Shown here: positions 50,101-58,494 of the stretch, one piece after another
How positions within the stretch are numbered: the first letter of the stretch is position 1
How the letters are laid out: each line of letters begins with the position of its first letter
Assembly: GCA_018806985.1 (NCBI GenBank)
Contig: JADANN010000032.1
Location: forward strand, 2,563,501-2,627,500
Source of the DNA: Angiostrongylus vasorum
Taxonomy: Eukaryota; Nematoda; Chromadorea; Rhabditida; Metastrongylidae
Direction of reading: 5' to 3'
DNA length: 64,000 bases
The notes under the pieces: generated by a model
Seen by the model: the letters and a program-made list of their open reading frames with translations, nothing else
Database searches by the model: none
What the model was told of the DNA's origin: nothing
Position numbers and translations under genes: made by a program

Positions 50101-51231
50101 CTGCTTTTGGTTGGACAAATGGACCACGCTCTACTGGTAAATTTTTTTTTCATCTTGAATCGGTAATAATAATTTCGCTTCTTCTTCAAACGGAATTTAA
50201 ACCGTCATTTCTCCTCACATTGTTCACATTCTTGATAACACTCAAGAAATAATGAAAGTTGCGTGCGCAATTGGCTTTTTTTCTCAAACATAAATCCAGA
50301 AACATTTGCATCGAAAAGGCAATGGAAACAAAAAATACGAGGAGGGAAGGACGGACAAAAGGTCAAAGAGAAAACAACCATACATCGAAATGACGTTTCT
50401 GTTTCTACAATCAGTCCCAAAAATCTATGAAATCCTCCGTCCAAGGCCACTCAAGGCTATGAACTACACTGGATGACTCATGACAGATGGCACGATTGCC
50501 CCACATGGTTGACAAATGCCACGCAATATAACGGATAAACACCGCAAGAAACTGAAGAGGAAATTAATGGAAAGATAAATGAGCAAGGTTACTCACAAAC
50601 TGGTATAAAAAAAAGTAGTGGATGTAGAGCAATGTCGAACCAACTGTAGCTATCGTGGATTACCATCAGCATCTTGGTTCTTGTAAAAGGATATTCCTAC
50701 AAAATCTCAGTTACCGGTCGGCAAAACCATGCAGTGTGATCATTTTACAAACGTCAAATTTCATTGCACAATATTACCGCGATATTGTTATTCAACTGCG
50801 CAAGCTTGGCCAAAACATAAGACGTGCAACCATAAAATCACACAACGCTAGAGTTTAGGAAACGCACAATGTCACAGTTTGGGCAAGGTTACAAAAAAAG
50901 CGCCTCTACTCGGAATAGGAACGCTCATTTGACAAGAAGTGAATCCGATTGTAAGGAGATAAACAAGTAATGTACCACCATGTGGGTCAAAACAAGCTTT
51001 CAGATAACCGGTTCTGGTATGGCTGTCATCAATATGATTGCATCAAGACCAAACGATATTAAAGAAGGCGGCGTCGCAGGACATTATGTGTGGGAACGGA
51101 GAGCGGAGGGTAGGGGATGGGAGTGGCCAGAGCGGGCAAAAGGGAGTATGGGGAGCGAGCGACGGCCAAGTACTAAATGAGAATGTGATGCGGGAGAGGC
51201 GGGGGCATTGTGGAAATGCAGCACGCGACAT
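26763..51231 (-). CDS. psd-1: Mitochondrial phosphatidylserine decarboxylase (multi-exon)
   Basis: Converts phosphatidylserine to phosphatidylethanolamine at the inner mitochondrial membrane, using a pyruvoyl group made by self-cleavage. Exons from 5' to 3' on the minus strand: 51231-51174 (candidate), 47100-46976, 38002-37844, 35074-35000, 29881-29759, 28923-28817, 28738-28584, 28086-27955 and 26852-26763. The 46976 exon has a membrane anchor ([17 protein letters not shown]). The others carry conserved blocks: [25 protein letters not shown] with the catalytic Asp, YHAFHSP with the catalytic His, [28 protein letters not shown], and [11 protein letters not shown] with the self-cleavage Gly-Ser. 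The end is [15 protein letters not shown]. The predicted length is about 340 residues, slightly shorter than family members I know. All junction phases match except exon 28817-28923, which has one base too many. Introns hold RTE-1, RTE-2, R3 and SINE copies. Confidence 0.9.
27140..27530 (+). mobile_element. R3 non-autonomous element, full-length-like
   Basis: From CCCAACGGTTTATCCCC to the tail TTCAAGTACCAAGTAAGTAAGTAA. It includes GGTGGCAAATCTCCCTCTG and TTTTGCTGGGGCCC. It lies in the last intron of psd-1, antisense to the gene. Confidence 0.85.
28817..28923 (-). other. psd-1: psd-1 exon with the catalytic His, +1 frameshift
   Basis: The exon opens in frame from the GATTATTAG acceptor ([22 protein letters not shown]). 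After an A4 run (T4 at 28837-28840 on the plus strand) the conserved CRHVPG continues one frame later and joins LLLSVRP in the next exon. The exon is 107 bp; 106 bp would keep the frame. Either the base is extra in the assembly or the gene is damaged. Confidence 0.8.
29003..29312 (-). mobile_element. SINE2 copy, left arm of an inverted pair
   Basis: Minus-strand SINE2: tRNA-like head (GCATGGTGTGGTAGTGAACGC on the minus strand), the CCGATTTGGG..CCCCAAATCAATCC segment, and the TTTTATTTACTGCCTA end facing the next copy. It lies in the psd-1 intron between exons 29759 and 28923. Confidence 0.8.
29327..29655 (+). mobile_element. SINE2 copy, right arm of an inverted pair
   Basis: Plus-strand SINE2 beginning CAGTAGGCAGTAAATAAAAA and ending near CCATTAAAAAACAGTAGGCAGTAAAC. 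With the previous copy it forms an inverted repeat of about 310 bp per arm, with only about 15 bp between the arms. Confidence 0.8.
30660..33835 (+). mobile_element. RTE-2 LINE, near full-length, inactive
   Basis: A second RTE-clade LINE of about 3.2 kb in a psd-1 intron, antisense to the gene. Endonuclease pieces: [35 protein letters not shown], then in another frame [19 protein letters not shown] with the SDH catalytic motif. A basic linker is open from 31473 to 32252. RT pieces: [43 protein letters not shown]; an inserted base breaks the FADD box (about 32951). The 3' end has GTGCTGGGGTCCGCAC and the CCAAGTATCCAAGTAAATAAG tail. The 5' leader shares CCTCCCTCTGATCCAC with the R3 repeats. It is broken by several frameshifts. 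Confidence 0.88.
33836..34993. other. psd-1 intron, nothing recognised
   Basis: AT-rich intron sequence. Around 34385-34590 there is a loose quasi-repeat of CCAGTG/CAGTGC words, but no coding signal or named element. Confidence 0.5.
35505..35610 (-). repeat. Penelope-type end fragment with hammerhead-like motif
   Basis: Minus strand 35562-35597 reads GCTCTGAGGA, a weak stem, then ACCGAAACTTCAGCC. The neighbouring GCGCGAGGTTGG occurs beside the similar motif near 1800. It is a degraded member of the same set. Confidence 0.45.
36505..36905 (+). mobile_element. RTE-1 LINE 3'-end fragment
   Basis: Corresponds to the last ~400 bp of RTE-1 (62720-63110): CTCGTATCACGCAAGTTAGAG, GCTCCGACCTCCGTCAACGAT, CGACAACCGATAGACAAGAG, CTGGCATCCGCTCGAGTCATT and CGACCAACGGGATGACTAG. 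It is 5' truncated and old, in a psd-1 intron. Confidence 0.8.
36906..37843. other. psd-1 intron, nothing recognised
   Basis: AT-rich sequence before the psd-1 exon at 37844-38002. No repeat family or coding segment was identified. Confidence 0.5.
38090..38125. repeat. (TA)n microsatellite
   Basis: About 17 TA dinucleotides some 90 bp upstream (in gene direction) of the psd-1 exon 37844-38002. The Ile-Tyr frames it creates are not coding. Confidence 0.9.
38465..38850 (+). mobile_element. SINE2 copies (minus fragment then plus copy)
   Basis: 38465-38600 is a minus-strand fragment (TTTTTATTTACTGCCTACTA, GATGCTGAGATATTTGCAAAA). 38600-38850 is a plus-strand copy with the best tRNA-like head in the family, GTGGTGTAGTGGTGGAAGC, and an intact box B GTTCGATCCCC. 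Confidence 0.7.
39268..39455 (+). mobile_element. SINE2 copy, 5' truncated
   Basis: Starts at CTAACTAGCTGAGAGA and contains GATGTGGTGGTGAACACG, GCGTTCGATCCC and GTTTTGCAAATACCTCGGC. It ends with TAGTAGGCAGCAAATAAAAG, the family's 3' motif. Confidence 0.75.
39456..41863. other. psd-1 intron, nothing recognised
   Basis: About 2.4 kb of AT-rich sequence. Only short shadow ORFs. No conserved coding block, repeat copy or RNA gene was recognised. Confidence 0.5.
41875..43716. mobile_element. RTE-2 LINE with inverted 5' part (twin-priming structure)
   Basis: The left part (41875-42353) is minus-strand RTE-2 linker ([33 protein letters not shown]). The right part (42354-43716) is plus-strand RTE-2 from [19 protein letters not shown] through the RT to the AAGTATCCAAGTAAATAAG tail. 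The two parts abut in element coordinates, with about 10 bp (GGATCTTCGTA) present in both. Flanks AGTTGTAATGCT (41864) and AGTTTTAATGCT (43717) look like a target-site duplication with one mismatch. The right part has a long open RT frame (42378-43097) with [13 protein letters not shown] and FADDT, then a C-terminal frame (43022-43552). It is younger than the copy at 30.7 kb. It lies in a psd-1 intron. Confidence 0.88.
43770..43850. repeat. Polypyrimidine tract
   Basis: Nearly pure C/T on the plus strand (TCTCC, TTCCC, TTTCT units), 30-110 bp past the RTE-2 insertion. No coding meaning. Confidence 0.8.
43851..45139. other. psd-1 intron, nothing recognised
   Basis: AT-rich sequence with short ORFs only. 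No assignment. Confidence 0.5.
45140..45475. repeat. Inverted-terminal element with hammerhead-like motif at both ends
   Basis: The left end (GCACAAGGTTGATAAAAAGG..) and right end (..TCATCAACCTCAT) are inverted repeats of about 70 bp. Each contains a motif with CTG(A/G)GGA, a short stem, and CGAAACGT(T/A)AGC, pointing outward: 45180-45215 on the minus strand and 45409-45440 on the plus strand. The interior shares sequence with 1790-2110. No protein is encoded. It is likely a short element derived from a Penelope-like parent. Confidence 0.6.
45640..45975. repeat. R5 dispersed repeat (copy 1)
   Basis: Matches 57764-58025 in order: AATTGCAAAACAC, GACAGCAA, GATGGACCA, AAGTCTG/AAGTTTC, CATGTTCT and AAAGGCTGGAAATTA. 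Function and family are unknown. Confidence 0.6.
45976..46975. other. psd-1 intron, nothing recognised
   Basis: No element or conserved coding block seen between the R5 repeat and the psd-1 membrane-anchor exon. Confidence 0.5.
47274..47590. repeat. Long palindromic element with hammerhead-like motifs
   Basis: The arms (about 47274-47410 and 47455-47590) are imperfect inverted repeats of about 135 bp around a short centre with its own small hairpin (CCGCTCGAAAAGCGG). Each arm has the outward-facing motif near its outer end: 47305-47339 (-) with CTGAAGA..GACGAAATGTTAGC, and 47518-47551 (+) with ATGAAAA and GGCG pairing with CGCC, then GAAACGTTACC. It is 174 bp upstream of the psd-1 membrane-anchor exon. 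A related piece lies at 47960-48070. Confidence 0.65.
48071..49780. other. No gene recognised
   Basis: Minus-strand open segments at 48618-48896 and 49246-49488 have protein-like composition, but I recognise no family and could not place them as psd-1 exons. Left unassigned. Confidence 0.35.
49785..50090 (-). repeat. SINE3-type repeat (copy 1)
   Basis: Shares with 57470-57775: TACTGTTCGG, GCATTCATCGTC/GCATTCACCGTC, GTGTTGTTT, AGGATTTCG.CTTCTT, TTGCAATCTTGGA and a tRNA-like head on the minus strand. Box A and B are eroded in this copy. Confidence 0.55.
50110..51040. other. psd-1 5' intron/upstream, nothing recognised
   Basis: AT-rich DNA with short ORFs. No conserved blocks. Confidence 0.45.
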
Positions 51232-51300
51232 TTCCCCACGACTCGCTCGCTCACTGCACGAGCTCGACCCCGGCTAGTAACTACATCTACAACGAATCCA
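51041..51300 (-). promoter_or_regulatory. CpG-rich island over the candidate psd-1 start
   Basis: A GC-rich patch in AT-rich surroundings (GACTCGCTCGCTCACTGCACG, CCCCGGCTAG, GGGAGAGGCGGGGGC). On the minus strand it precedes and covers the candidate first exon at 51231-51174. This composition fits a promoter/first exon; no specific transcription-factor site is claimed. Confidence 0.4.
51174..51231 (-). CDS. psd-1: Candidate first exon of psd-1 (mitochondrial presequence)
   Basis: ATG at 51231 opens [19 protein letters not shown], an Arg/Ser-rich, acid-free stretch typical of a mitochondrial targeting peptide. The codon after it is split by a GTACTT donor in phase 1. Phase 1 is what the membrane-anchor exon at 47100 needs (its first two bases complete a codon). 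The joined protein runs straight into the transmembrane segment. The donor is weak and no other support exists, so this is a proposal. Confidence 0.4.
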
Positions 51301-51729
51301 ACCCTTACCTAAGAACACATTACTGATAGTTTACCGTAGGGCGACCTTTCCTGCTCTCGGCTATTGTTTATCGGACGCAACCTGGCACAATACTGGCTAA
51401 TCACACTTTATGCTATGATCAACCTCTAGCACAGCAAATTTCCCCCCCAACACAGAACGCTTGTATTCAGACACTCTTATTAAAAAAAGCAAAAAAGGAA
51501 TACTTAACAGCAATAAACAATCAGATTTCTGGCAGTAGTTTCACTGTCCCATAGAAACTTTTTTTCGAAATCTCTAAGAGAAATAGTGGGTTCGAGGGAT
51601 TCCTTGTAATACGTCGAATTATGAATTTTATTAGTTGACGTAAACGATCCACGTACATTCTACTTCTTAAGCTATCTACTCATCAAGTAAGAACTAAAAG
51701 TTTCGCCTCTCATAAGAACTGGACAGAGC

Positions 51730-51756
51730 AACAACAACAACAACAACAACAGACGA
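51730..51756. repeat. (ACA)n microsatellite
   Basis: About eight CAA/ACA repeats followed by GACGACGACGA. Short and non-coding as far as can be seen. Confidence 0.85.
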
Positions 51757-51759
51757 CGA

Positions 51760-52395
51760 CGAAGACATAGTGGTAAGAACGATGACCATCAAATCTCAGA
51801 GTGCTACATTATTTTCAAAATTTAGAAAAAAGGCGCCTCAACATTTCACCATTATCGCACGCATACGTGTAGCTAATCAACAACAAAGACGACCATTTAC
51901 TTGTGAATACTATTGGACTACATAAAAATCCACAAAACAAACGAACTCGAGACGCGTTTTATTTCTTTTATCGAAAAAGGCAATTAAAGTGCTACATGGA
52001 TTATGGCCAGAGAACCACAAACCACTAACTACAGTGGAAAAAACGGTTAGGCGGTGCAAAGTGGTTGGTTTTGAGAAAAGACTATAGAACCCGGTAAAAG
52101 ACTACGTACGATCACGTCCATCTGTCATAGGTTCGCAGTGCCATTAATCATCGAATGATCTGAGAGGGCACTAGGAAAATCTCTCTTCTTCCTGCAGCGA
52201 CGCAGAGCTGATATGTAAACTCTACCCTCTCAAAGGGAACGAAAAGCACGAAATTTTTGTATAAGGCACTTATTCTGCTGCTTTTTGGAGGGTGAGTGTA
52301 ACCCTATCTGCTTCATCAATCTCTGGTGTGGTTGTTGCACATACTTATCGGTTGCTTGTTCAGCTCACGCCCAGTGAATGCGCACTTCATTCGTT
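51760..52395. other. No gene recognised
   Basis: Intergenic sequence upstream of psd-1. Nothing assigned. Confidence 0.4.
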
Positions 52396-52397
52396 GG

Positions 52398-52401
<4 letters not shown>

Positions 52402-52480
<79 letters not shown>
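52402..52480. repeat. Long (TA)n array
   Basis: About 39 uninterrupted TA units. A second AT-dinucleotide cluster with interruptions follows at 52620-52670. The Tyr-Ile repeat frames are artefacts. Confidence 0.95.
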
Positions 52481-52483
<3 letters not shown>

Positions 52484-52615
52484 AGAATTTTTCTCAATTT
52501 TTTCATTCAATTCGTAAATTCAGTTTTTTTTTGTTTTTTATTTTTTCTTAAAAAGTATATATACTTATATATACATGTATATATAAGTATATGTATGTGT
52601 ATGTGCAGTGTAGAC

Positions 52616-52652
<37 letters not shown>

Positions 52653-53104
52653 TATATATATATATAAATAATATGGGATATAGTTTATTACTAGTATGTA
52701 GATTTTTTTAAAGAAGAAATGAACAGTGAGGAGAGATTTGAAATAAGTAATCACTGATGCTTATTGCTGACAACACATATTTAGTACATAATACATGAAC
52801 TTTTGAGTGATGGAGCAACGATCACTCTCACTTTCATCATAGAGCGGGAGTAACTCCACCTAGTTGTGCCGATATAATATTACAGCAAAGACACACTGCT
52901 GCACAATATATAAGTATTGATTTGCACCTTGTATTAGGTCAATATACTGGACGCACCGCTTATCTGTGATATCTTATTAGGTCATATTTATTTAGTCCTG
53001 TCCACTGGTTATAATATCTGAACAGTTCCACGAGGTCTCTTTTTTCTCGACATTGTTTTTCAAGTACTGATGACTTACTTTGTAATTTAATATTATATCA
53101 TTTT

Positions 53105-53310
53105 GTTGTCCACGGACCTCACTCATGTGAGTGATCGGGAGCCGACCAGTCGTAGAGCACATGCATGGAATATTTCCGGGTGTTGGATAGGAGGTTTAAT
53201 GTAGATCTAGAGCGATTGTGTACTAGCCATCACACACATGGGCTGATATCGTGAGCTTTCTCTTTCTATTGCACTTGATCAATACATTTCTTATACGCTT
53301 CAGGTCAATG
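53105..53310 (+). repeat. RTE-like 5' leader fragment
   Basis: TCCACGGACCTCACTC..GTGAG..GGGAGCCG resembles the start of the RTE-1 copy at 59783 (TCCACGGATCTCCCTC..GAGGG..TCGAGCCG). The small hairpin right after TCCACGGA is kept in both with different bases, as if the stem is conserved. Confidence 0.45.
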
Positions 53311-53471
53311 CATATATGTGAAGGTATTCTTTTTTGTATGCGGATTTAATCATGCATATGGATCAGTGGAAAGCTTATAGCCAAGTGGAGAGGAAGTATC
53401 AGATATGTGGTGTTCGTCGAGGTGGCCATGAATACATACATGAAAAACTACAATCATCTATATGCTATACA

Positions 53472-53474
<3 letters not shown>

Positions 53475-53559
<85 letters not shown>
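53475..53559. repeat. Long (TA)n array
   Basis: About 42 TA units, the longest simple repeat in the window, 1 kb from the array at 52.4 kb. Confidence 0.95.
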
Positions 53560-53563
<4 letters not shown>

Positions 53564-54089
53564 ACATATAGTGTAATTTGTGAGAAAAAAACCTGGAAAA
53601 GTGTAAACTTAGCAGGAACTTTCACAATACTAGTGAAGTCAACAATACAGAAGAATAAACTCTAATCCAGCAAAATCATCGCGAATGAATTTCTGGCAAA
53701 AGGTTAAACATGGAACGAAGTAGGGATAGACGTTTGCGCGCAAACAGTATATTCAGAAAACTTTCGTCCACTAATAACCATTCCCGTTAACTTCTATCCT
53801 AAGACCTCCATCAAAACAAGCACACCTGTGAAACAGTAAACTTCGGCTTCAAAGCAGAAATATTGACTCTGATGGCCATAGCTCAGCTGATCATTTTTCT
53901 TTGATCGCACTTTCCAAAATGAACTTGGGAACAATAGTACATCCGTAGATCCATTTCTGAACGGTTCATTTTGAGAATCTCACTCAAACTATTCAGTACG
54001 TGCAAATTTTTCTCTTGGAACCAAGATTCTTTAAAGTTAGAAAAAAAGTATACATCGACAAGTAATTCAAGAGCTTAATATAGGCTTGT
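53560..54089. other. No gene recognised
   Basis: AT-rich intergenic sequence. Nothing assigned. Confidence 0.4.
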
Positions 54090-54345
54090 TACTTTAATGA
54101 TGCTGAGATATTTGCAAAACTCTGGACCGCAGGTGCCTATGGTGGGGAACGAACGCGCTATTGTCCTTTCCGGGGAGTAGCGCGTTCACCACCACACCAT
54201 GCGGGTCCTTCGTTTCGCCTGTCTCTCAGCTAGTTCTATCGATCTTCTGCCGTCAGCAATCACCCGTCAACGGGATTGATCTGGGGAGCCCAAATCGGCA
54301 TTGAACCCAGTTAAGCTGAGGCTATAGTTATAATCAAAAAAATAT
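54090..54345 (-). mobile_element. SINE2 copy, minus strand
   Basis: Very close to the copy at 29003-29312: GATGCTGAGATATTTGCAAAA, CCGCAGGTGCCTATGGTGGG, GTTCACCACCACACCATGCGG, and GATCTGGGGAGCCCAAATCGG. Ends in an A-rich tract. Confidence 0.8.
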
Positions 54346-54640
54346 AAAAAAAAATAAAAAAAAATAGGCTTGTTAGATTGAAAAATAGCCAAGCATTGTT
54401 CTTACGAGATGCATAAACACGTCCATCAATCTTTTGATAACCACTGCATCATGAGAAATGATAGACTGTATGCCAAAAAACGTTAAATTGTAGCAAGGAA
54501 CCTATGATTTTTGCTGTTTAAAATGTTACAACATGAATTTGGTAGACTGCAGCCATATAAAAAAATCTAAATTACTGCTGGTGTGCTTCCACTCAAAAGA
54601 CAGCACTAAGAAAAAAAAACAGATGGTATTACCTAGGGTT

Positions 54641-54866
54641 AAGGGAGTGTGTAGCGCAGTTGTTAGAGGCCCCTTGCAATACACACGTCGTCATTGGTTC
54701 GACCCCACACCTCTGCTCACCAAGCCTTCCATCCCTCAGGGAGTCCGTAGATTGGTACCAGGTTTGTCTGGTAGGATAGCAACACTGATTTGATACATCA
54801 ATAGGCCAGTGTAAGTCATAATATAGGACAGATGTGCATTCAATCACCTTTAACGACGCTTACGTT
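54641..54866 (+). mobile_element. SINE1 copy with intact box B
   Basis: Head GTGTGTAGCGCAGTTG and box B GGTTCGACCCC give the clearest tRNA-derived promoter of the family. The body matches 13525 and 22811. It is 3' truncated after the TGCATTCAATCACC segment. Confidence 0.8.
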
Positions 54867-55419
54867 GAAATTCCATTTTGTTAAGAAGACTCGACTATGG
54901 TTCTAAGTCACGGCACTTATGATGACAGTTGCAGCGGATAGTGTGGAAAACCAAGTAGTCCCAGCTAAGCTACCAGAATGTTGCTGGATTGAACAAATTC
55001 ATGGACAAATTAGTCACAGAAACAGTGCCAGCCAATAGGTGCGTCTCCGTCCAACTCCCTAAGCTACAAGTTTTCTTGTTTCTTTTCGGATTTCGAATTA
55101 TAAAAAAAATTCTAGGACGAAAAAAAATATGCTCTGTCATGAAAACAATACATCGACAGTTATAACATCACCACTGGGGAAAAATACTTGCCCAAATGTC
55201 ATTTCGCATTAGACACCATCTCTGTTTAACAATAGTCACAAGAGAAAGAAAAGAACAGAAACTGTGTTGGGCTATGCATCGCAATAAGGATATCATAGCC
55301 ATAAAAACATTGTAATTAATTATATTGATAAGTACTGAGTTGTTATACTAATGATGTTGTTCAATATGCGCAGTGCTCTGGTCCGATCGCTCGCAAGATA
55401 ACTAAACCCCCTCACCACT
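54867..55419. other. No gene recognised
   Basis: AT-rich sequence with no assignable element. Confidence 0.4.
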
Positions 55420-55720
55420 CCGGGATTTGAAGATCGGTACGCTGTATCGTACCAGTTTGCTCAGTACAATCGACAAATTGGCCAGTGTCCGAACGAAAGA
55501 TCTGGAGACGCCATAGCATAACTACTATAGGATTCCAGGGAAAATCTACTCGACCAGCGTTCAACGACATCCACAAAAACGACCAACAACCATAGGCAGT
55601 AGCGAAAGCTACAAGTAACGCTCGAGGAGCTCCGTGGAATACGCGCGCGAGAAAACGACTTGAATGCAAGTGCTGGGATCCGTACAACATTCTACGTCAA
55701 GTCGTGCAAAAAATAGGAAC
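55420..55720 (+). mobile_element. Old RTE-2-like 3' fragment
   Basis: Resembles the last ~300 bp of RTE-2: GATTCCAGGGAAAATCTACTC, GCTACAAGTAACGCTC.GAGGAG, CGCGCGAGAAAACGACTTGAATG and AAGTGCTGGGATCCGTACAAC. Heavily mutated. Confidence 0.5.
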
Positions 55721-57460
55721 AAATTAAAAAAAAACAGACAATGACAAACTTCATGAAAGTAGTAGGAAGCAATCAGCAATAGTACAAAACCCATATGTTA
55801 CGAAGACTTAACAGATCAGAATGGAGAGTCGTACTCGCTGCGACATCTTTGATCAGACCAAACTTCACTTAGATAAATTGCCAGTTGCGGCACCACCATT
55901 TCACTCACTCTGACCTTATTTAAGGTCAACTACCATGACGAAATTTTCAATGATAAAAAGCACTAGGATAGTCTCAATGAATTATTATAACGAAGTCTCA
56001 GTTTGAAACACACCACTCTCCATAAAAAGTGTTAGGACAAAAAAAATGTCATGTGAAACCAGTAATAAGTACTACTAACCATACAAATAATGGTATTTAC
56101 GAATAAAAATTACTCCACGACAACAACATAAATACAAGTAGAGATATTATGGCGAGTTTCTGAAGTATATGAAAACATAATATTTAAATGGTATGCTACA
56201 TAGGAATAGAAATTTAGCAAGATGCCTCCTCTGAAAAAAAATGGATAAAACGTAAGGTTAGAGGTTTATTATGGTTTAGAACTCTCCTTTCTGATCGAAT
56301 AAGATTATGATGTCAATCGCCGCTACACTCTTAGGTCCCGAATACACCTGAGATATTAACGGAACTGAAGTAAATTATGGATAACAAACTCATCTGAGCT
56401 TTTCAACAAAACAAGAATGCCCTATAATCCACTATGTACTTTGTCAATGCGCTACAATGAGATAGGGATGTTATCTGATAGACATCCCACCAGCAATTCC
56501 GAGTCGGCTGAACATGACCAGAATATGGATAAAGACTTAAAAAAAGAATGTATTCAGCAAAAACTGGTTCACTGACTCTACGATACGCCTCAAAAAGTTG
56601 AAAAATTAAACCTCCCACTATTCATACAGTTCAAATGATTGAAAAATGAAGCCAACGTTTGCGTGAGCTAAACGAGGTCCCTTGCTGTCCTGATACATTC
56701 TCATGAAAAAAAACTGTTTACTGGTGTAGCTTCGTTCAACTCTGGAACGTACAGTTCTTCCCATTAAATAAGCTAAAGCAGGCAGAAGAATCTTTGAAAG
56801 CATAGAATTCAGGCCACCATCGTAAAAGCAAATCTAATATGACCTTCATTGACTAGGAAGTTAAAAAAAATGTTCTATAATTGGGAGGGATTTGAAGCAA
56901 ACATTTTTTTTCACAAAAAAAAACTCATTTTCTATAAAAAATTGTATATTTCAGCAAAGACAAATCTATATCACATGGTCGCACTTGAGAGGACTGACCT
57001 CGATAGGAATCATTTCAAAGTCCTCGGTGTGGCAGTTATGAGCTTGCTAGGATTCATTTTCTTTCTGGTGGCTTAATTCAGCACACAGAATTGTTTTCCA
57101 ACATTTCTTACAACCAAACGACAGCTTGTAGAACACCGGTGTTGCGCTATGCAATTGTCGGAATAGAAATATGTGAAAAAAGGTTTCCGAATGAGTTCAC
57201 TGGCCACAAATGTGAGAAGTAATAGACTATTATTTCAATTCTAACTGCTGTGGCGTCTGCGTAGTCGTACCAAGAAAGATCTTCTTCAGTAGACCACCGC
57301 ATGAATGAGAACATGCTCCATTGAGGAAGATCAGCCTCGGTACGATAATGAAGACGCCACATCCGGAAAAAGGAACAACTGTGGACCATCTAATTGCTGT
57401 AGTGAATCATAGCTATCATGTAAAATGTGCAGGTATAAAAAATATTGAAGTTTTATTCTT
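55721..57460. other. No gene recognised
   Basis: AT-rich sequence. Around 57270-57380 there are words reminiscent of the Penelope-end repeats (TTGAGGAAGATCAG, AATGAAGACGCC), but the motif is not intact. No gene called. Confidence 0.4.
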
Positions 57461-57469
57461 TTTCTACAC

Positions 57470-57775
57470 ACGCTCTCATCAACATACTGTTCGGATGCCA
57501 GCACTTCTGGAAATCGATTGGTTTCCCTTGCATTCACCGTCCACAGTAGTCTTCAAACATGCTGCATGTTGTTTTATGTGCTAAGGATTTCGCCTTCTTT
57601 ACGAATGCCGTAGAATGCTGGTCCAGTCAATACTCCTTGCAATCTTGGAGATAGCGGAGATCAGGCCCTTCGCACATGGATTGGAGTAGTGCGTTGTGAC
57701 GGGGTCGAACCACGTCTTTGCTTCCTGATCAACGGCATCACTATCCAGTGCGCTATCACCGCCCCATAAAAAAAA
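57470..57775 (-). mobile_element. SINE3-type repeat with tRNA-like head (copy 2)
   Basis: Minus strand starts GGGGCGGTGATAGCGCACTGG (box-A-like), then GTGGTTCGACCCC (good box B), followed by a body shared with 49785-50090. It differs from SINE1 and SINE2 bodies. Confidence 0.65.
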
Positions 57776-58025
57776 TACTGAAATAGAGAAGCATGAATTG
57801 CAAAACACCCGTGAATGCTGACAGCAAAGTTGTTGTATGATGGACCATGGTAAAATATTGTAAACGGCATCATACATACCACTCATACCAATAGAACGAT
57901 AGAGCAAAGTTTCTTCTCCAATCTTTTCATGTTATCGAAAACCAATGGTCTATTGTCAAAAACCAGGAAGTCCGTAAAGGCTGGAAATTAGGCATCGTCG
58001 CGCGAGTGTCGAAGCGTTTGGAATT
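57776..58025. repeat. R5 dispersed repeat (copy 2)
   Basis: Matches 45640-45975: ATGAATTGCAAAACAC, GATGGACCATGG, CTTTTCATGTTATC and AAGGCTGGAAATTAGGC. It directly abuts the SINE3 copy. Confidence 0.6.
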
Positions 58026-58490
58026 ACCTGAGACCAATAATTTCACAAAAGACATCAGGATTTATTTGCTTGGGTATAGACTTCATTTGCTAGTTCATCC
58101 AGAGATAAGTTGAACGGAATGTTTGTAACGCTTATGACCTCAGTTATGGATTTAGTAGGATTCAGATGCTTCCATTGTGAAATCCAGTTAAGAGTGAAAC
58201 AATGCAACTTTTTAAAAAAAGAAAACGACCCGTAGCATTTTTTAATAAACTAGGGTAGGGTTGACACACTAGATTTTCATTGAAGCCATAGAATGTTAAC
58301 TAAAAGGTAATAAAAAGTTATAATAATAATACTAGACTCTAAAAAACGCGCAGTAGTCAAAAAGTTTAGCCACTGAACATCATAAAAAACATATTGATAA
58401 CCTGACGTCAGCCAGCACGGAGACTGTGTAAGACAAAATAAGTTTGTTATTCATGCCTAGAAAATCGGTCTCAGAAATTATTCACGAAAT
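58026..58490. other. No gene recognised
   Basis: AT-rich intergenic DNA. Nothing assigned. Confidence 0.4.
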
Positions 58491-58494
58491 TGCC

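Noticed and set aside
52292..53665. ORFs with Tyr-Ile repeats
   Set aside because: Simple translation of (TA)n arrays.
54641..54720. Functional tRNA gene
   Set aside because: Box A and B are present, but the cloverleaf is not complete and the segment continues into the SINE1 body shared by other copies.
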